Shown here in pieces: positions 7,467 through 15,988 of a DNA stretch of 64,000 nt (within the stretch, counting starts at the first letter, position 1; each line of letters begins with the position of its first letter). Position numbers and translations under genes: made by a program. Under the pieces are notes generated by a model, which did not search any database, had not been told where the DNA came from, and saw only the letters and a program-made list of their open reading frames with translations. The DNA comes from UBA4615 sp046046245 (GTDB lineage: Bacteria; Pseudomonadota; Gammaproteobacteria; Burkholderiales; Burkholderiaceae_E). The stretch is taken from the NCBI GenBank assembly GCA_046046245.1, contig JBJOKE010000010.1, positions 1 through 64,000 on the forward strand, written 5' to 3'.

Positions 7467-10400
7467 TCAACCCAGCTTCGCCCGCTGCTCGCGCAGTCGC
7501 GCGAGCGTCGACTCGAAGCCCGCCAGCCGCTCGCGCTCCTGCTCGACCACCGCTGCCGGTGCGCGCGCGACGAAGCTCTCGTTGCCGAGCTTGGCGCTCG
7601 CCTTGCGCACCTCGCCGTCGATCCGAGCGATCTCCTTGTCGAGCCGCTCGCGCTCGGCCGCGACGTCGATCTCGACCTTCAGCATCAGCCGGAAGTCGCC
7701 GACGATCTGGACCGGCGCGATCGAGTCCGCGGGCAGTGCCTCGACGACCTCGACGCCCGACAGTTTCGCGAGCACCTGGAGGTAGGGCGCGTGCGCGGCC
7801 GCGCGATCGCGCGGGCCGGCGACCACCAGGGGCAGCTTCTGCGCGGGCGACACGTTCATCTCGCCGCGCAGCGCGCGGCACGCGTCGACCATCGACTTCA
7901 GTTCAGCCACCGCGGCCTCGCTCGCCGCGTCGACCTTGCCCATCTCCGCGACCGGGAAGCGCTGGGTGACGATCGAGAACCGGCACTCGACGAGCGCCGC
8001 CTCGAGATCGGCGCCCGCGAGCCGCTGCTCGCCGCGCTCGCCGTAGCGCTGCGCGAGCGGCGCGACCTTCTGCCAGAGCGCCTCGGTGATGAACGGGATC
8101 ATCGGGTGCGCGAGGCGCAGCACGGTCTCGAGCACCCGCAGGAGCGTACGGCGCGTGCCGCGCTGCGTGGCCTCGTCGCCCGAGGCGAGGTCGACCTTGG
8201 CGAGCTCGAGGTACCAGTCGCAGTACTCGTTCCAGACGAACTCGTAGATCGCGCGGGCGGCGTTGTCGAAGCGGTACTCGACGAGCGCCTGCTCGACCTC
8301 GGCCTCGACCCGCTGCAGCTGCGAGGTGATCCAGCGCGAGACCGGCGTGAAGTGCAGGTAGCCGCCGGGCACGCACTGGTCGGCGGTGTGCGGCGCGAAG
8401 CCGCAGTCGCGGCCCTCGGTCTGCATCAGCACGAAGCGCGTCGCGTTCCAGAGCTTGTTGCAGAAGTTGCGGTAGCCCTCGCAGCGGTTCAGGTCGAAGT
8501 TCAGCGTACGGGCGAAGGTGGCGAGCGACGCGAAGGTGAAGCGCACCGCGTCCGCGCCGTAGGCGGGGATGCCGTCCGGGTAGTTCTTCCGGATCTGCTT
8601 CTCGATGCGCGCCTTGTGGTCGTCGCGCAGCAGGCCGACGGTGGACTTCGCGAGCAGCGCCTCGAGCGTGATGCCGTCGATCAGGTCGAGCGGGTCGATC
8701 GTGTTGCCCTTCGACTTCGACATCTTCTGGCCCTCGGCGTCGCGCACGATGGCGTTGATGTAGACGTCGCGGAAGGGGACGCGGCCGGTGAAGAAGGTCG
8801 TCATCATCACCATCCGGGCGACCCAGAAGAAGATGATGTCGAAGCCTGTGACCAGCACCGCCGACGGCAGGTAGCGGTCGATGTCCTCCATCCGCGCCGG
8901 CCAGCCGAGCGACGAGAAGGGCACGAGCGCCGACGAGAACCAGGTGTCGAGCACGTCGGCGTCGCGCACCAGCGCGCCGCTCCAGCCGGCGGCCGCGGCC
9001 TGCGCGTACGCGGCGGCCTCGTCGCGGGCGACGAAGACCTGACCGTCGTGGATCGGCGCGCCGTCGGCATCGGCCTTGTACCAGGCCGGGATCTGGTGGC
9101 CCCACCAGAGCTGCCGCGAGATGCACCAGTCCTGGATGTTCTCCATCCAGTGGTCGTAGGTGGTCCGCCAGTGCTCGGGGACGAAGCGCACCTGGCCGTC
9201 GGCGACCACCTGGAGGCAGACGTCGGCGATCGACTGCCCGGGGAAGAACGCATTGGCGTGGTCGCGCTTCGACATCGCGACGAACCACTGGTCGGTGAGC
9301 ATCGGCTCGACGACGACGCCGGTCCGCGCCGAGCGCGGCACCATCAGGGTGTGCGGCTTCTCCGAGACCAGCAGTTCCAGGACCTTCAGGTCGTGCAGCA
9401 CGCGATCGCGCGCCTCGTAGCGGTCGAGGCCGCGGTAGGGCGCCGGGGCGTCATCGGACACGGTCGCGGTCTTCGTGAGCACGCTGATCGCAGGCAGGCC
9501 GTGGCGCTCGCCGAGCTTCCAGTCGTTGAAGTCGTGCGCGGGCGTGATCTTCACGCAGCCGGTACCGAAGGCCGGGTCGACGTAGTCGTCGGCGACGATC
9601 GGGATCTCGCGCCAGGAAGCGGCGTCGAGCGGCGTGTCGGACGACAGCGGCAGGCGGATCGAGCGACCCACCAGCGGCGCCCAGCGCGGATCCTTCGGGT
9701 TCACCGCGACCGCGGTGTCGCCGAGCATCGTTTCCGGCCGCGTGGTGGCGACCACCAGCGCGTCGACCGTCACGGTCCGCGCGGCTTCGGTGTCGGTCGC
9801 CGGCAGCTCGACGGTCGCCGGGGCGCCGGCGAGCGGATAGCGGATCTCCCAGATCCTGCCGCTCTCCTCCTCGCTGTCGACCTCGAGGTCCGACACCGCG
9901 GTCTGCAGCGTCGGATCCCAGTTGACCAGCCGCTTGCCGCGGTAGATCAGCCCCTGCTCGTGCAGCGCGACGAAGACCTCGAGGACCGCCGCGCTCATCG
10001 ACGCGTCCATCGTGAAGTAGCCGGCGCGCGCGCCGTCGGCGTCGGCGTATTCCCAGTTGCCCGATGCGCCCATCCGGCGCATCTGCCCGATGATCGTCGC
10101 ACCCGACTGCTGCTTCCACGCCCAGACGCGGTCGAGGAAGGCCTCCCGGCCGAGGTCGTGCCGGGTCAGGCCGCTCGCCTGGAGCTGCCGCTCGACCACC
10201 ACCTGCGTGGCGATGCCCGCGTGGTCGGTGCCGACGACCCAGCTGACGTCCGAACCCTTCATCCGCTGCCAGCGGATCAGCGTGTCCATCAGCGTCTGCT
10301 GGAACGCGTGCCCCATGTGCAGCGTGCCGGTGACGTTCGGCGGAGGCAGCTGGACGCAGTAGCCCGACGCGGTCGCGGCGAGGCCCTCGCCCTGCGCCGG

Positions 10401-10535
10401 CCCCGCGGCCTGGGGCGGGTTGCGGAAGTAGCCGCGCGACTCCCACAGCGGATACCAGCGGGCCTCGATCGCGGCGGGCTCGAAACTCTTGGCGAGCGCA
10501 GCGTCGGCCGCGCCCTGCTGTTGCGGGGCGTTCAT
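7467..10535 (-). CDS. valS: valyl-tRNA synthetase
   Basis: Charges tRNA-Val; a class I enzyme of 1022 residues, somewhat long for the family. The HIGH-type motif is HMGH near residue 74 in PPNVTGTLHMGHAF, and KMSKS is near residue 603. The CP1 editing insertion lies between them. The anticodon-binding domain follows, and the last ~70 residues form the Val-specific coiled coil (rich in Arg/Glu heptads, ending LREQRAKLG). The ATG at 10535 begins MNAPQQQGAADAALAKSFEP. It is the last gene of the pepA-holC-hypothetical-valS series read on the minus strand, an arrangement common in Burkholderiales. Confidence 0.97.
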   Translation of the reverse strand: MNAPQQQGAADAALAKSFEPAAIEARWYPLWESRGYFRNPPQAAGPAQGEGLAATASGYCVQLPPPNVTGTLHMGHAFQQTLMDTLIRWQRMKGSDVSWVVGTDHAGIATQVVVERQLQASGLTRHDLGREAFLDRVWAWKQQSGATIIGQMRRMGASGNWEYADADGARAGYFTMDASMSAAVLEVFVALHEQGLIYRGKRLVNWDPTLQTAVSDLEVDSEEESGRIWEIRYPLAGAPATVELPATDTEAARTVTVDALVVATTRPETMLGDTAVAVNPKDPRWAPLVGRSIRLPLSSDTPLDAASWREIPIVADDYVDPAFGTGCVKITPAHDFNDWKLGERHGLPAISVLTKTATVSDDAPAPYRGLDRYEARDRVLHDLKVLELLVSEKPHTLMVPRSARTGVVVEPMLTDQWFVAMSKRDHANAFFPGQSIADVCLQVVADGQVRFVPEHWRTTYDHWMENIQDWCISRQLWWGHQIPAWYKADADGAPIHDGQVFVARDEAAAYAQAAAAGWSGALVRDADVLDTWFSSALVPFSSLGWPARMEDIDRYLPSAVLVTGFDIIFFWVARMVMMTTFFTGRVPFRDVYINAIVRDAEGQKMSKSKGNTIDPLDLIDGITLEALLAKSTVGLLRDDHKARIEKQIRKNYPDGIPAYGADAVRFTFASLATFARTLNFDLNRCEGYRNFCNKLWNATRFVLMQTEGRDCGFAPHTADQCVPGGYLHFTPVSRWITSQLQRVEAEVEQALVEYRFDNAARAIYEFVWNEYCDWYLELAKVDLASGDEATQRGTRRTLLRVLETVLRLAHPMIPFITEALWQKVAPLAQRYGERGEQRLAGADLEAALVECRFSIVTQRFPVAEMGKVDAASEAAVAELKSMVDACRALRGEMNVSPAQKLPLVVAGPRDRAAAHAPYLQVLAKLSGVEVVEALPADSIAPVQIVGDFRLMLKVEIDVAAERERLDKEIARIDGEVRKASAKLGNESFVARAPAAVVEQERERLAGFESTLARLREQRAKLG

Positions 10536-10601
10536 CGTGGGTCGTGGGAAGGTGCCGGGAAACCGGCCATTATAGGCCGGCGGGGCCGCCTGCCGCCCGG
10601 T

Positions 10602-11063
10602 TCAGGGCTTGGGCCGGCGCGCGATCTCGGCGTGCACGCGGGTGATCTCCTCGTCGACCGCGCGGCCGACGATGTCGCGGACCATCTGCGTGAGCGATGT
10701 CCGCAGCTCCGCGGCGAGCGACTCCGCCGCACGGTCGACGACCGCCCGCAGCGAATCGCGCAGCGCCGCGTCGAGCAGCGCCTGAGAGCGGCGCGTCAGC
10801 CGCTCGGCGACGTTCTCGCGGACCCGCTCGGCGAGCTCCGCCCAGTCGACGTCCTCGAGCTCTGCCGGGAGCGTCTCGGGCGCGTAGCGCGGCACCTCGA
10901 CGATCTCGGTCAGCATCGGGATCGGCAGGTCTGCCGCGCCGACGGGCAGCGGGCCCTCGCTGGTCGGCACGGCGTCGGTCGACCGGGCATCCGTCGCCAC
11001 GGCCTGCGCGGGGCGGTCCGGGGCGTCCCCGTCGGGGACCTGCGGCATCGTCGGATCGGACAT
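10602..11063 (-). CDS. hypothetical protein between holC and valS
   Basis: A 153-residue acidic protein without signal peptide or membrane segment. The first ~70 residues are Pro/Ala/Asp-rich and probably disordered. The remaining half is a strongly amphipathic helix (WAELAERVRENVAERLTRR, then RAVVDRAAESLAAELR), suggesting a coiled coil or helical bundle. Small proteins of unknown function occupy this position in Burkholderia relatives; a DUF2486-type assignment is possible, but I am recalling this and cannot confirm it. It starts 25 bases after the holC stop and ends 66 bases before valS, so it is likely in the same transcript. Confidence 0.75.
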   Translation of the reverse strand: MSDPTMPQVPDGDAPDRPAQAVATDARSTDAVPTSEGPLPVGAADLPIPMLTEIVEVPRYAPETLPAELEDVDWAELAERVRENVAERLTRRSQALLDAALRDSLRAVVDRAAESLAAELRTSLTQMVRDIVGRAVDEEITRVHAEIARRPKP

Positions 11064-11088
11064 GGTCGGCGCGCTCGGGCGGCGTCGT

Positions 11089-11520
11089 TCAGCGGCGCTC
11101 GGCCGCGGCGATGTCGTGGGTGCTCAGAGGGTAGCCCCGGTCGCGGTAGAAGCGGAAGCGGTCGCGGCCGCGCGCGCGATCGGCCTCGTCCCCGCCGACG
11201 ACCTCGATCAGCCGCTCGAAGCGGGCGAAGCCCTCGGGCGTGGCGTCGCCGAGGTTCACCAGCACGTCGTGCCAGGGCAGTCCGTCGGGCGACGCGGTGA
11301 GCAGCACCGGCGTCTCGGCGGCGAGCGCGTCGCTCGCCGGCACGTGCGGCACGAAGTCCTGCGGCGCGAAGGTCCAGAGCCGCTCGTCGAAGGCCTTCAG
11401 CCGGGCCGGCGCGTCGCAGCAGACGACCACGTGCTGCCGGGCCCGGTAGATCTTGCGGACCAGCCGGCAGGCGTACTCGAGCGGGTCGGCCGCGTTCACG
11501 TGGAAGTCGATGCGCGTCAT
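11089..11520 (-). CDS. holC: DNA polymerase III chi subunit
   Basis: A 143-residue protein matching the chi subunit, which links the clamp loader (through psi) to single-strand-binding protein at the replication fork. Recognisable segments are RIDFHVNAADPLEYACRL at the N-terminus, DERLWTFAPQDFVPH in the middle, and the C-terminal arginine-rich RFRFYRDRGYPL. The ATG at 11520 gives the family's usual start. It lies 49 bases downstream of the pepA stop, the conserved pepA-holC-valS order. Confidence 0.93.
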   Translation of the reverse strand: MTRIDFHVNAADPLEYACRLVRKIYRARQHVVVCCDAPARLKAFDERLWTFAPQDFVPHVPASDALAAETPVLLTASPDGLPWHDVLVNLGDATPEGFARFERLIEVVGGDEADRARGRDRFRFYRDRGYPLSTHDIAAAERR

Positions 11521-11569
11521 CGCGGCGACCGGGGTGGTACGTCGGTCGGTGCCGGGCCGCGCGCCGGCC

Positions 11570-13045
11570 TCAGGCGGCGCGTCCGAGCACGAAGCGCGTG
11601 AGCAGCGGCACCGGGCGTGCGCTGGAGCCCTTGGCCGCGCCCGACTTCCAGGCGGTGCCCGCGATGTCGAGGTGCGCCCAGTCGTAGGCCTTGGTGAATC
11701 GCGCGAGGAAGCAGGCCGCGGTGATCGCGCCGCCCGCACGGCCGCCGACGTTGCCCATGTCGGCGAAGTTCGACTTCAGCGCGTCCTGGTACTCGTCGTC
11801 GAGCGGCATCCGCCAGCACGGGTCGGCCATCTCGCGGCCGGCGGCCGACAGCTCGGCCGCGAGCGCGTCGCTCTTCGTGAACAGCCCCGAGTGATGGTGG
11901 CCGAGGGCGACCACGCAGGCGCCGGTCAGCGTCGCGATGTCGACGACCGCGGCGGGCTTGAAGCGCTCGGCATAGGTGAGCGCATCGCAGAGGATCAGCC
12001 GACCCTCGGCGTCGGTGTTCAGGATCTCGACCGTCTGGCCGGACATGCTGGTGACCACGTCGCCGGGCCGCGTGGCCGTGCCCGAGGGCATGTTCTCGCA
12101 GGCCGGGATCAGGCCGATCAGGTTGACCTTCGCCTTCAGCGCGGCCACCGCGCGCAACGTGCCGAGCACCGAGGCGGCGCCGCACATGTCGAACTTCATC
12201 TCGTCCATCTCCGCGGCCGGCTTGATCGAGATGCCGCCGGTGTCGAAGGTGATGCCCTTGCCGACGAGCACGACCGGCGCCTGCTTCGCGCCCCCGCCGT
12301 CGTAGCGGACGACGATCAGCTTCGGCGCGAGCGCCGAGCCCTGCGCGACCGCGAGCAGCGCGCCCATCTTCAGCGCCTCCATCTGCTTGCGCTCGAGGAC
12401 CTCGACCTTCAGGCCCAGTTCGCGGCCGAGCGCCTTCGCGGCGTCGGCGAGGTAGGCGGGCGTGCAGACGTTGCCGGGCAGGTTGCCCAGGTCCTTCGCG
12501 AGATCCATGCCGTCGGCCAGCGCGACGGCGGACTTCAGCTCGGCGGCGATCGCGGCCGACTGCGCGCGGTCGCAGCCGAAGCCGATCGCGCCCGGGCCGC
12601 GCGGCGACGGGTCGCGCTTGCTCTTCATCCGGTCGAAGCGGTAGGCGGCCTCGCGCGCGGCGAGCGCCTGCACGCGTGCGGTCCAGCCTGCGTCGCGGTT
12701 CGCGACGGCGACCTCGCCGAGCCACGAGACCGCGTCCTTCGCGCCGGTGGCCGAGAGCGCGCGGATCGCGGCGCGAGCCGCGTCGGCGAAGGTCTTCTCG
12801 GACACCGTCGCGTCGTCGCCCATCGACACCAGCAGCGCACGCTCGACGCTGCCGCCCAGCCCGACCAGCAGGGTCGAGCCGGCCTTCGCCGGCAGGTCGC
12901 CGCGGGCGAGCGCCGCGGCGATCGCGCCGCCCGACTGCGCGTCGATCGCGAGGGCGGCCTCGCCGGGCTTGCCGCCCCGGACTGCGAGGATCGCGCAGCC
13001 GGTCTTCGTCTTCTCGGGCGCGGAGGTCTTCGTGCTAAATTGCAT
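11570..13045 (-). CDS. pepA: leucyl aminopeptidase (M17)
   Basis: A cytosolic hexameric two-zinc aminopeptidase that releases N-terminal residues; in E. coli PepA also binds DNA at cer/xer sites. It has 491 residues. The N-terminal macro-like domain reaches about residue 170. The catalytic domain carries GKGITFDTGG near 261, DMCGAA near 285 and the diagnostic NTDAEGRL near 342. The ATG at 13045 (MQFSTKTSAPEK) is preceded by CAGGACTGCCGCG. It is divergent from lptF, with 61 bases between starts, an arrangement widespread in Beta- and Gammaproteobacteria. Confidence 0.97.
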   Translation of the reverse strand: MQFSTKTSAPEKTKTGCAILAVRGGKPGEAALAIDAQSGGAIAAALARGDLPAKAGSTLLVGLGGSVERALLVSMGDDATVSEKTFADAARAAIRALSATGAKDAVSWLGEVAVANRDAGWTARVQALAAREAAYRFDRMKSKRDPSPRGPGAIGFGCDRAQSAAIAAELKSAVALADGMDLAKDLGNLPGNVCTPAYLADAAKALGRELGLKVEVLERKQMEALKMGALLAVAQGSALAPKLIVVRYDGGGAKQAPVVLVGKGITFDTGGISIKPAAEMDEMKFDMCGAASVLGTLRAVAALKAKVNLIGLIPACENMPSGTATRPGDVVTSMSGQTVEILNTDAEGRLILCDALTYAERFKPAAVVDIATLTGACVVALGHHHSGLFTKSDALAAELSAAGREMADPCWRMPLDDEYQDALKSNFADMGNVGGRAGGAITAACFLARFTKAYDWAHLDIAGTAWKSGAAKGSSARPVPLLTRFVLGRAA

Positions 13046-13106
13046 CGCGGCAGTCCTGGGGGTCGGTTCCGGGCGGCGCCGATTATATGCGAGCCATCCG
13101 TCCACC

Positions 13107-14231
13107 ATGCTGTTCAAGCGGGCGCTGCAGCGCGACCTGATCAACCTCGCCGGCGCCGTCTTCGCGACGCTGTTCACGATCATGGTCACCACGACGCTGA
13201 TCCGGCTGCTCGGCCGGGCCGCGTCGAACCGCGTCGACACCGCCGACGTCCTGCCGCTGATCGCCTTCGCGTCGATCAACTACATCCCGGTGCTGCTCGT
13301 GCTGACCGTCTACGTGACGGTCCTGATGTGCCTGTCGCGGGCCTACCGCGACTCCGAGATGGTGATCTGGTTCGCGAGCGGGCAGGGTCTGGGCGCCTGG
13401 ATCCGACCGGTGCTGTCGTTCGCCGCGCCCTTCGTGCTGCTGATCGCCGCGGTGGCCTTCGTCGTCGGCCCGTGGGCGAACCGGCAGGCGGCCGAGTACC
13501 GGCTGCGCTTCGAGCAGCGCGAGGACGTCTCCCAGGTGTCGGCTGGCCAGTTCCGCGAATCGGCCGGCGCCAACCGCGTGTTCTTCGTCGAGTCGATCAG
13601 CGAGGACCAGTCCGAGGTCCGCAACGTCTTCGTGTCCCAGGTGCAGGGCGACAAGCTCACCGTGGTCGCCTCGACCGGCGGGCGCATCGTCGCCGGCGCC
13701 GACGGCGATCGCTTCCTCGTGCTCGAGGACGGCCGCCGCTGGGACGGACAGTGGGGCGGCAGCGCCTACCGGCTGATGGAGTTCGAGCGCTACGGCGTAC
13801 GGCTGCAGTCGAGGGCCTCCGCGCTCGCCGACGAGTCGGCGCGGCTCAAGACCACCTGGGGCCTGGTCGCGGATCCCTCGCCGTCGAACCTCGGGGAACT
13901 CGTCTGGCGCGCGGGCCTGCCGCTGTCGGGCGTGGTAGTCGCGCTGCTCGCGATCCCGCTGGCGTTCGTCAACCCGCGCGCCGGCCAGTCGGTGAACCTG
14001 GTGATCGCGGTGCTGATCTACGTCGTCTACAACAACCTCACCGGCATCATGCAGGCCTGGGTCTCGCAGGGCCGGCTGTCGTTCGCGACCGGCCTGGTGG
14101 CGACCCACGCGGTCGTGCTGGCGATCGCGGCCTGGCTGTTCTGGCGGCGCACGTCGATGGTCCGGCTGTGGCCGCCGTGGCGTCGCCGCGAGACGGCGTT
14201 GCCGGCGGCGGGGGGCGGGGTGGCCGGATGA
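13107..14231 (+). CDS. lptF: LPS export ABC transporter permease LptF
   Basis: One of the two transmembrane subunits of the LptB2FG complex, which extracts lipopolysaccharide from the inner membrane and pushes it onto LptC. It has 374 residues. Three helices lie in the first ~120 residues, then a periplasmic jelly-roll domain at about 130-270, then three C-terminal helices (GVVVALLAIPLAF and the following two). The ATG at 13107 starts MLFKRALQRDLINL. A TATATG -10-like hexamer lies just upstream at about 13084-13089. The stop overlaps the lptG start (ATGA). Confidence 0.95.
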   Translation: MLFKRALQRDLINLAGAVFATLFTIMVTTTLIRLLGRAASNRVDTADVLPLIAFASINYIPVLLVLTVYVTVLMCLSRAYRDSEMVIWFASGQGLGAWIRPVLSFAAPFVLLIAAVAFVVGPWANRQAAEYRLRFEQREDVSQVSAGQFRESAGANRVFFVESISEDQSEVRNVFVSQVQGDKLTVVASTGGRIVAGADGDRFLVLEDGRRWDGQWGGSAYRLMEFERYGVRLQSRASALADESARLKTTWGLVADPSPSNLGELVWRAGLPLSGVVVALLAIPLAFVNPRAGQSVNLVIAVLIYVVYNNLTGIMQAWVSQGRLSFATGLVATHAVVLAIAAWLFWRRTSMVRLWPPWRRRETALPAAGGGVAG

Positions 14232-15361
14232 CCGTCGTCGGTCGCTATCTCGCGCGCGAGATCGCCTACGGCGTGGTGTTCGTGCTGTTCGGCTTCCTCG
14301 GCCTGTTCGCGTTCTTCGACCTCGTCAACGAACTCGACGACCTCGGCCGCGGCACCTACCGGATCCAGCACGCGATCGGCTACGTCGCGCTGTCGCTGCC
14401 GAGCCACGTCTACGAGCTGATGCCGATCGCCGCGCTGATCGGCGCCATCTACGCGCTCGCGCAGTTCGCGTCGCACTCCGAATTCACCGCGATGCGCGCG
14501 GCCGGCATGGGGCGCAAGCTCGCGCTGAGCGGCGTGCTCACGGTGGGCGCCGCGTTCGCGCTGGTCACCGCGCTGATCGGCGAGATCGTCGCGCCCCCGG
14601 CCGAGCGGCTCGCGCAGAGCCTTCGCCTCACCGCGCTCGGCACCACCGTGGGCGGTCAGTTCCGCTCGGGCATGTGGATCAAGGACACGCTGCGCGACCC
14701 GCAGGGCAATCCGGTCGCGCTTCGATTCGTGAACATCGGCGCGCTGCAGCCCGACGCCTCGCTCGACGCACTGCAGATCTTCGAGTTCGATCCCGACTTC
14801 ACGCTGCGTTCGGTCACCCGGGCGAAGCACGCGAGCTGGGCCGGCGAGGGCGCCTGGCGGCTGACCGGCATCGAGGAGACGCAGTTCGTCTCCGGTCGCA
14901 CGCTCGACCGGCTGCCGACGCTGAGCGCGCGGGTCGTGAAGGAGGCGGAGCGGTCGTGGCCGTCCGAGCTCGGTCCGGACATCGTCCGTGTCGCCATGCT
15001 CGAGCCCGAGCGCATGTCGCTGATCGGGCTCGTCCAGTACACGCGGCACCTGCGCGAGAACCGCCAGAACTCGGAGCGCTACGAGATCGCGCTCTGGAAG
15101 AAGATCGTCTATCCGCTCGCGGTGATCGTGATGATGGCCCTCGCGCTGCCCTTCGGCTACCTGCAGGTCCGCGCTGGCAGCATCGGCTACAAGGTGTTCG
15201 CCGGGATCATGCTCGGCGTGGCGTTCCACTTCCTCAACGGCCTGTTCTCGCACCTCGGGCTGCTCAACACCTGGCCGGCGTGGCTGTCGGTCTCGATCCC
15301 GAGCATGGTCGCGCTGGCGGTGGGCTTCGGATTGCTCGCCTGGGTCGGGAGGATGCGATGA
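14228..15361 (+). CDS. lptG: LPS export ABC transporter permease LptG
   Basis: Partner permease of LptF in the LptB2FG exporter. It has 377 residues with the same 3 + 3 helix layout around a periplasmic beta domain. It begins MTVVGRYLAREI, a typical LptG start. The helix-1 segment (FVLFGFLGLFAFFDLVNEL) and the C-terminal GIMLGVAFHFLNGLFSHLG are characteristic. The start overlaps the lptF stop by ATGA, and its own stop overlaps the cbiX/sirB start the same way, so the three genes are translationally coupled. Confidence 0.95.
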   Translation: MTVVGRYLAREIAYGVVFVLFGFLGLFAFFDLVNELDDLGRGTYRIQHAIGYVALSLPSHVYELMPIAALIGAIYALAQFASHSEFTAMRAAGMGRKLALSGVLTVGAAFALVTALIGEIVAPPAERLAQSLRLTALGTTVGGQFRSGMWIKDTLRDPQGNPVALRFVNIGALQPDASLDALQIFEFDPDFTLRSVTRAKHASWAGEGAWRLTGIEETQFVSGRTLDRLPTLSARVVKEAERSWPSELGPDIVRVAMLEPERMSLIGLVQYTRHLRENRQNSERYEIALWKKIVYPLAVIVMMALALPFGYLQVRAGSIGYKVFAGIMLGVAFHFLNGLFSHLGLLNTWPAWLSVSIPSMVALAVGFGLLAWVGRMR

Positions 15362-15807
15362 CCATCGGCGTGGTGCTGTTCGGGCACGGCGCGCGCGATC
15401 CCCGCTGGCGCGACACGATCGACGCGCTCGCCGCGCGCCTCGCCGCGCGCGAGCCCGGACTGCCGGTGCGTGCGGCCTTCCTCGAGTTCATGCGGCCCGA
15501 CCTCGGCGAGGCGGTCGCGTCGCTGGCGGACGAGGGCGTGCGCGAGGTCGTCGTCGCGCCGGTCTTCCTCGCAGCCGGCGGGCACGTGCTGCGCGACCTG
15601 CCCGATCGCCTCGCGCAGATCGCCGCGACGCACCCTGGGTTGGCGGTCCGTGTCGAACCCGCGCTGGGCAGTCTGCCCGCGGTGCTCGACGCGATGGCGG
15701 CCCATTGTGTCGAGGTCGTGTCTCGTGCGACCCCTGTCGGAGACGCCCGTTCCGCTGCCGCGGATGGCGCGTCGACGGGAGTCCACAAAGGAGTGGACGA
15801 GAAATGA
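15358..15807 (+). CDS. cbiX: sirohydrochlorin chelatase (CbiX/SirB family)
   Basis: A 149-residue small chelatase that inserts Co2+ or Fe2+ into sirohydrochlorin, for cobalamin or siroheme. The metal-binding histidine is in LFGHGARDPRW near residue 10, and the second is in FLAAGGHVLRDLP near residue 80. The chelatase fold ends near residue 120. The last ~28 residues (AADGASTGVHKGVDEK end) look unstructured. Their DNA holds a perfect hairpin (GTCCAC / GTGGAC at 15781-15798). A cobalt chelatase fits the B12-dependent ribonucleotide reductase elsewhere in the window. Coupling to lptG through ATGA is an odd functional pairing. The metal used cannot be decided from sequence. Confidence 0.88.
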   Translation: MTIGVVLFGHGARDPRWRDTIDALAARLAAREPGLPVRAAFLEFMRPDLGEAVASLADEGVREVVVAPVFLAAGGHVLRDLPDRLAQIAATHPGLAVRVEPALGSLPAVLDAMAAHCVEVVSRATPVGDARSAAADGASTGVHKGVDEK

Positions 15808-15890
15808 GGGTTTCGTTAGCATCGTCCTCGATGTCGGTGCGCGCTCGACCGCGCCCTGCAACCGCGTATCGAGGAGGAGGAGAGGCAGCG

Positions 15891-15917
15891 ATGCTGCCAT
15901 TTCAAGGCGCACGGTGA
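15891..15917 (+). CDS. possible 8-codon leader peptide inside a terminator
   Basis: ATG at 15891 opens an 8-codon frame, MLPFQGAR, ending at TGA 15915-15917. It is preceded by an unusually strong purine-rich ribosome-binding stretch, GAGGAGGAGGAGAGGCAGCG (15871-15890). The frame runs across the left arm of the terminator hairpin and its stop codon lies in the hairpin loop. A translating ribosome would therefore mask the left arm. This could be a leader peptide controlling the downstream glycosyltransferase gene, or part of a small RNA. Whether it is translated is an inference. Confidence 0.3.
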   Translation: MLPFQGAR

Positions 15918-15934
15918 CGTGCGCCTTTTTCTTT
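15904..15934 (+). terminator. intrinsic terminator upstream of the GT39 gene
   Basis: Perfect 10-bp stem AAGGCGCACG / CGTGCGCCTT with a GTGA loop (15904-15927), followed by TTTCTTT. It is the clearest Rho-independent terminator in the window. It would end the lptF-lptG-cbiX transcript, or act as an attenuator 55 bases before the glycosyltransferase start. Confidence 0.85.
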
Positions 15935-15988
15935 GACCCTCCCGCATCGACGCCGTGCGCCCGGCCGGGGCGCGCGGCACGCACCACG

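Noticed and set aside
7791..11300. Plus-strand open frame of 1169 codons opposite valS
   Set aside because: Shadow of the strongly biased codons of valS; no recognisable domain, Arg/His/Asp-rich composition.
15781..15798. GTCCAC-AAAGGA-GTGGAC hairpin as a terminator of cbiX
   Set aside because: Only 6 bp, lies inside the reading frame, no U-tract; the real terminator is at 15904-15934.
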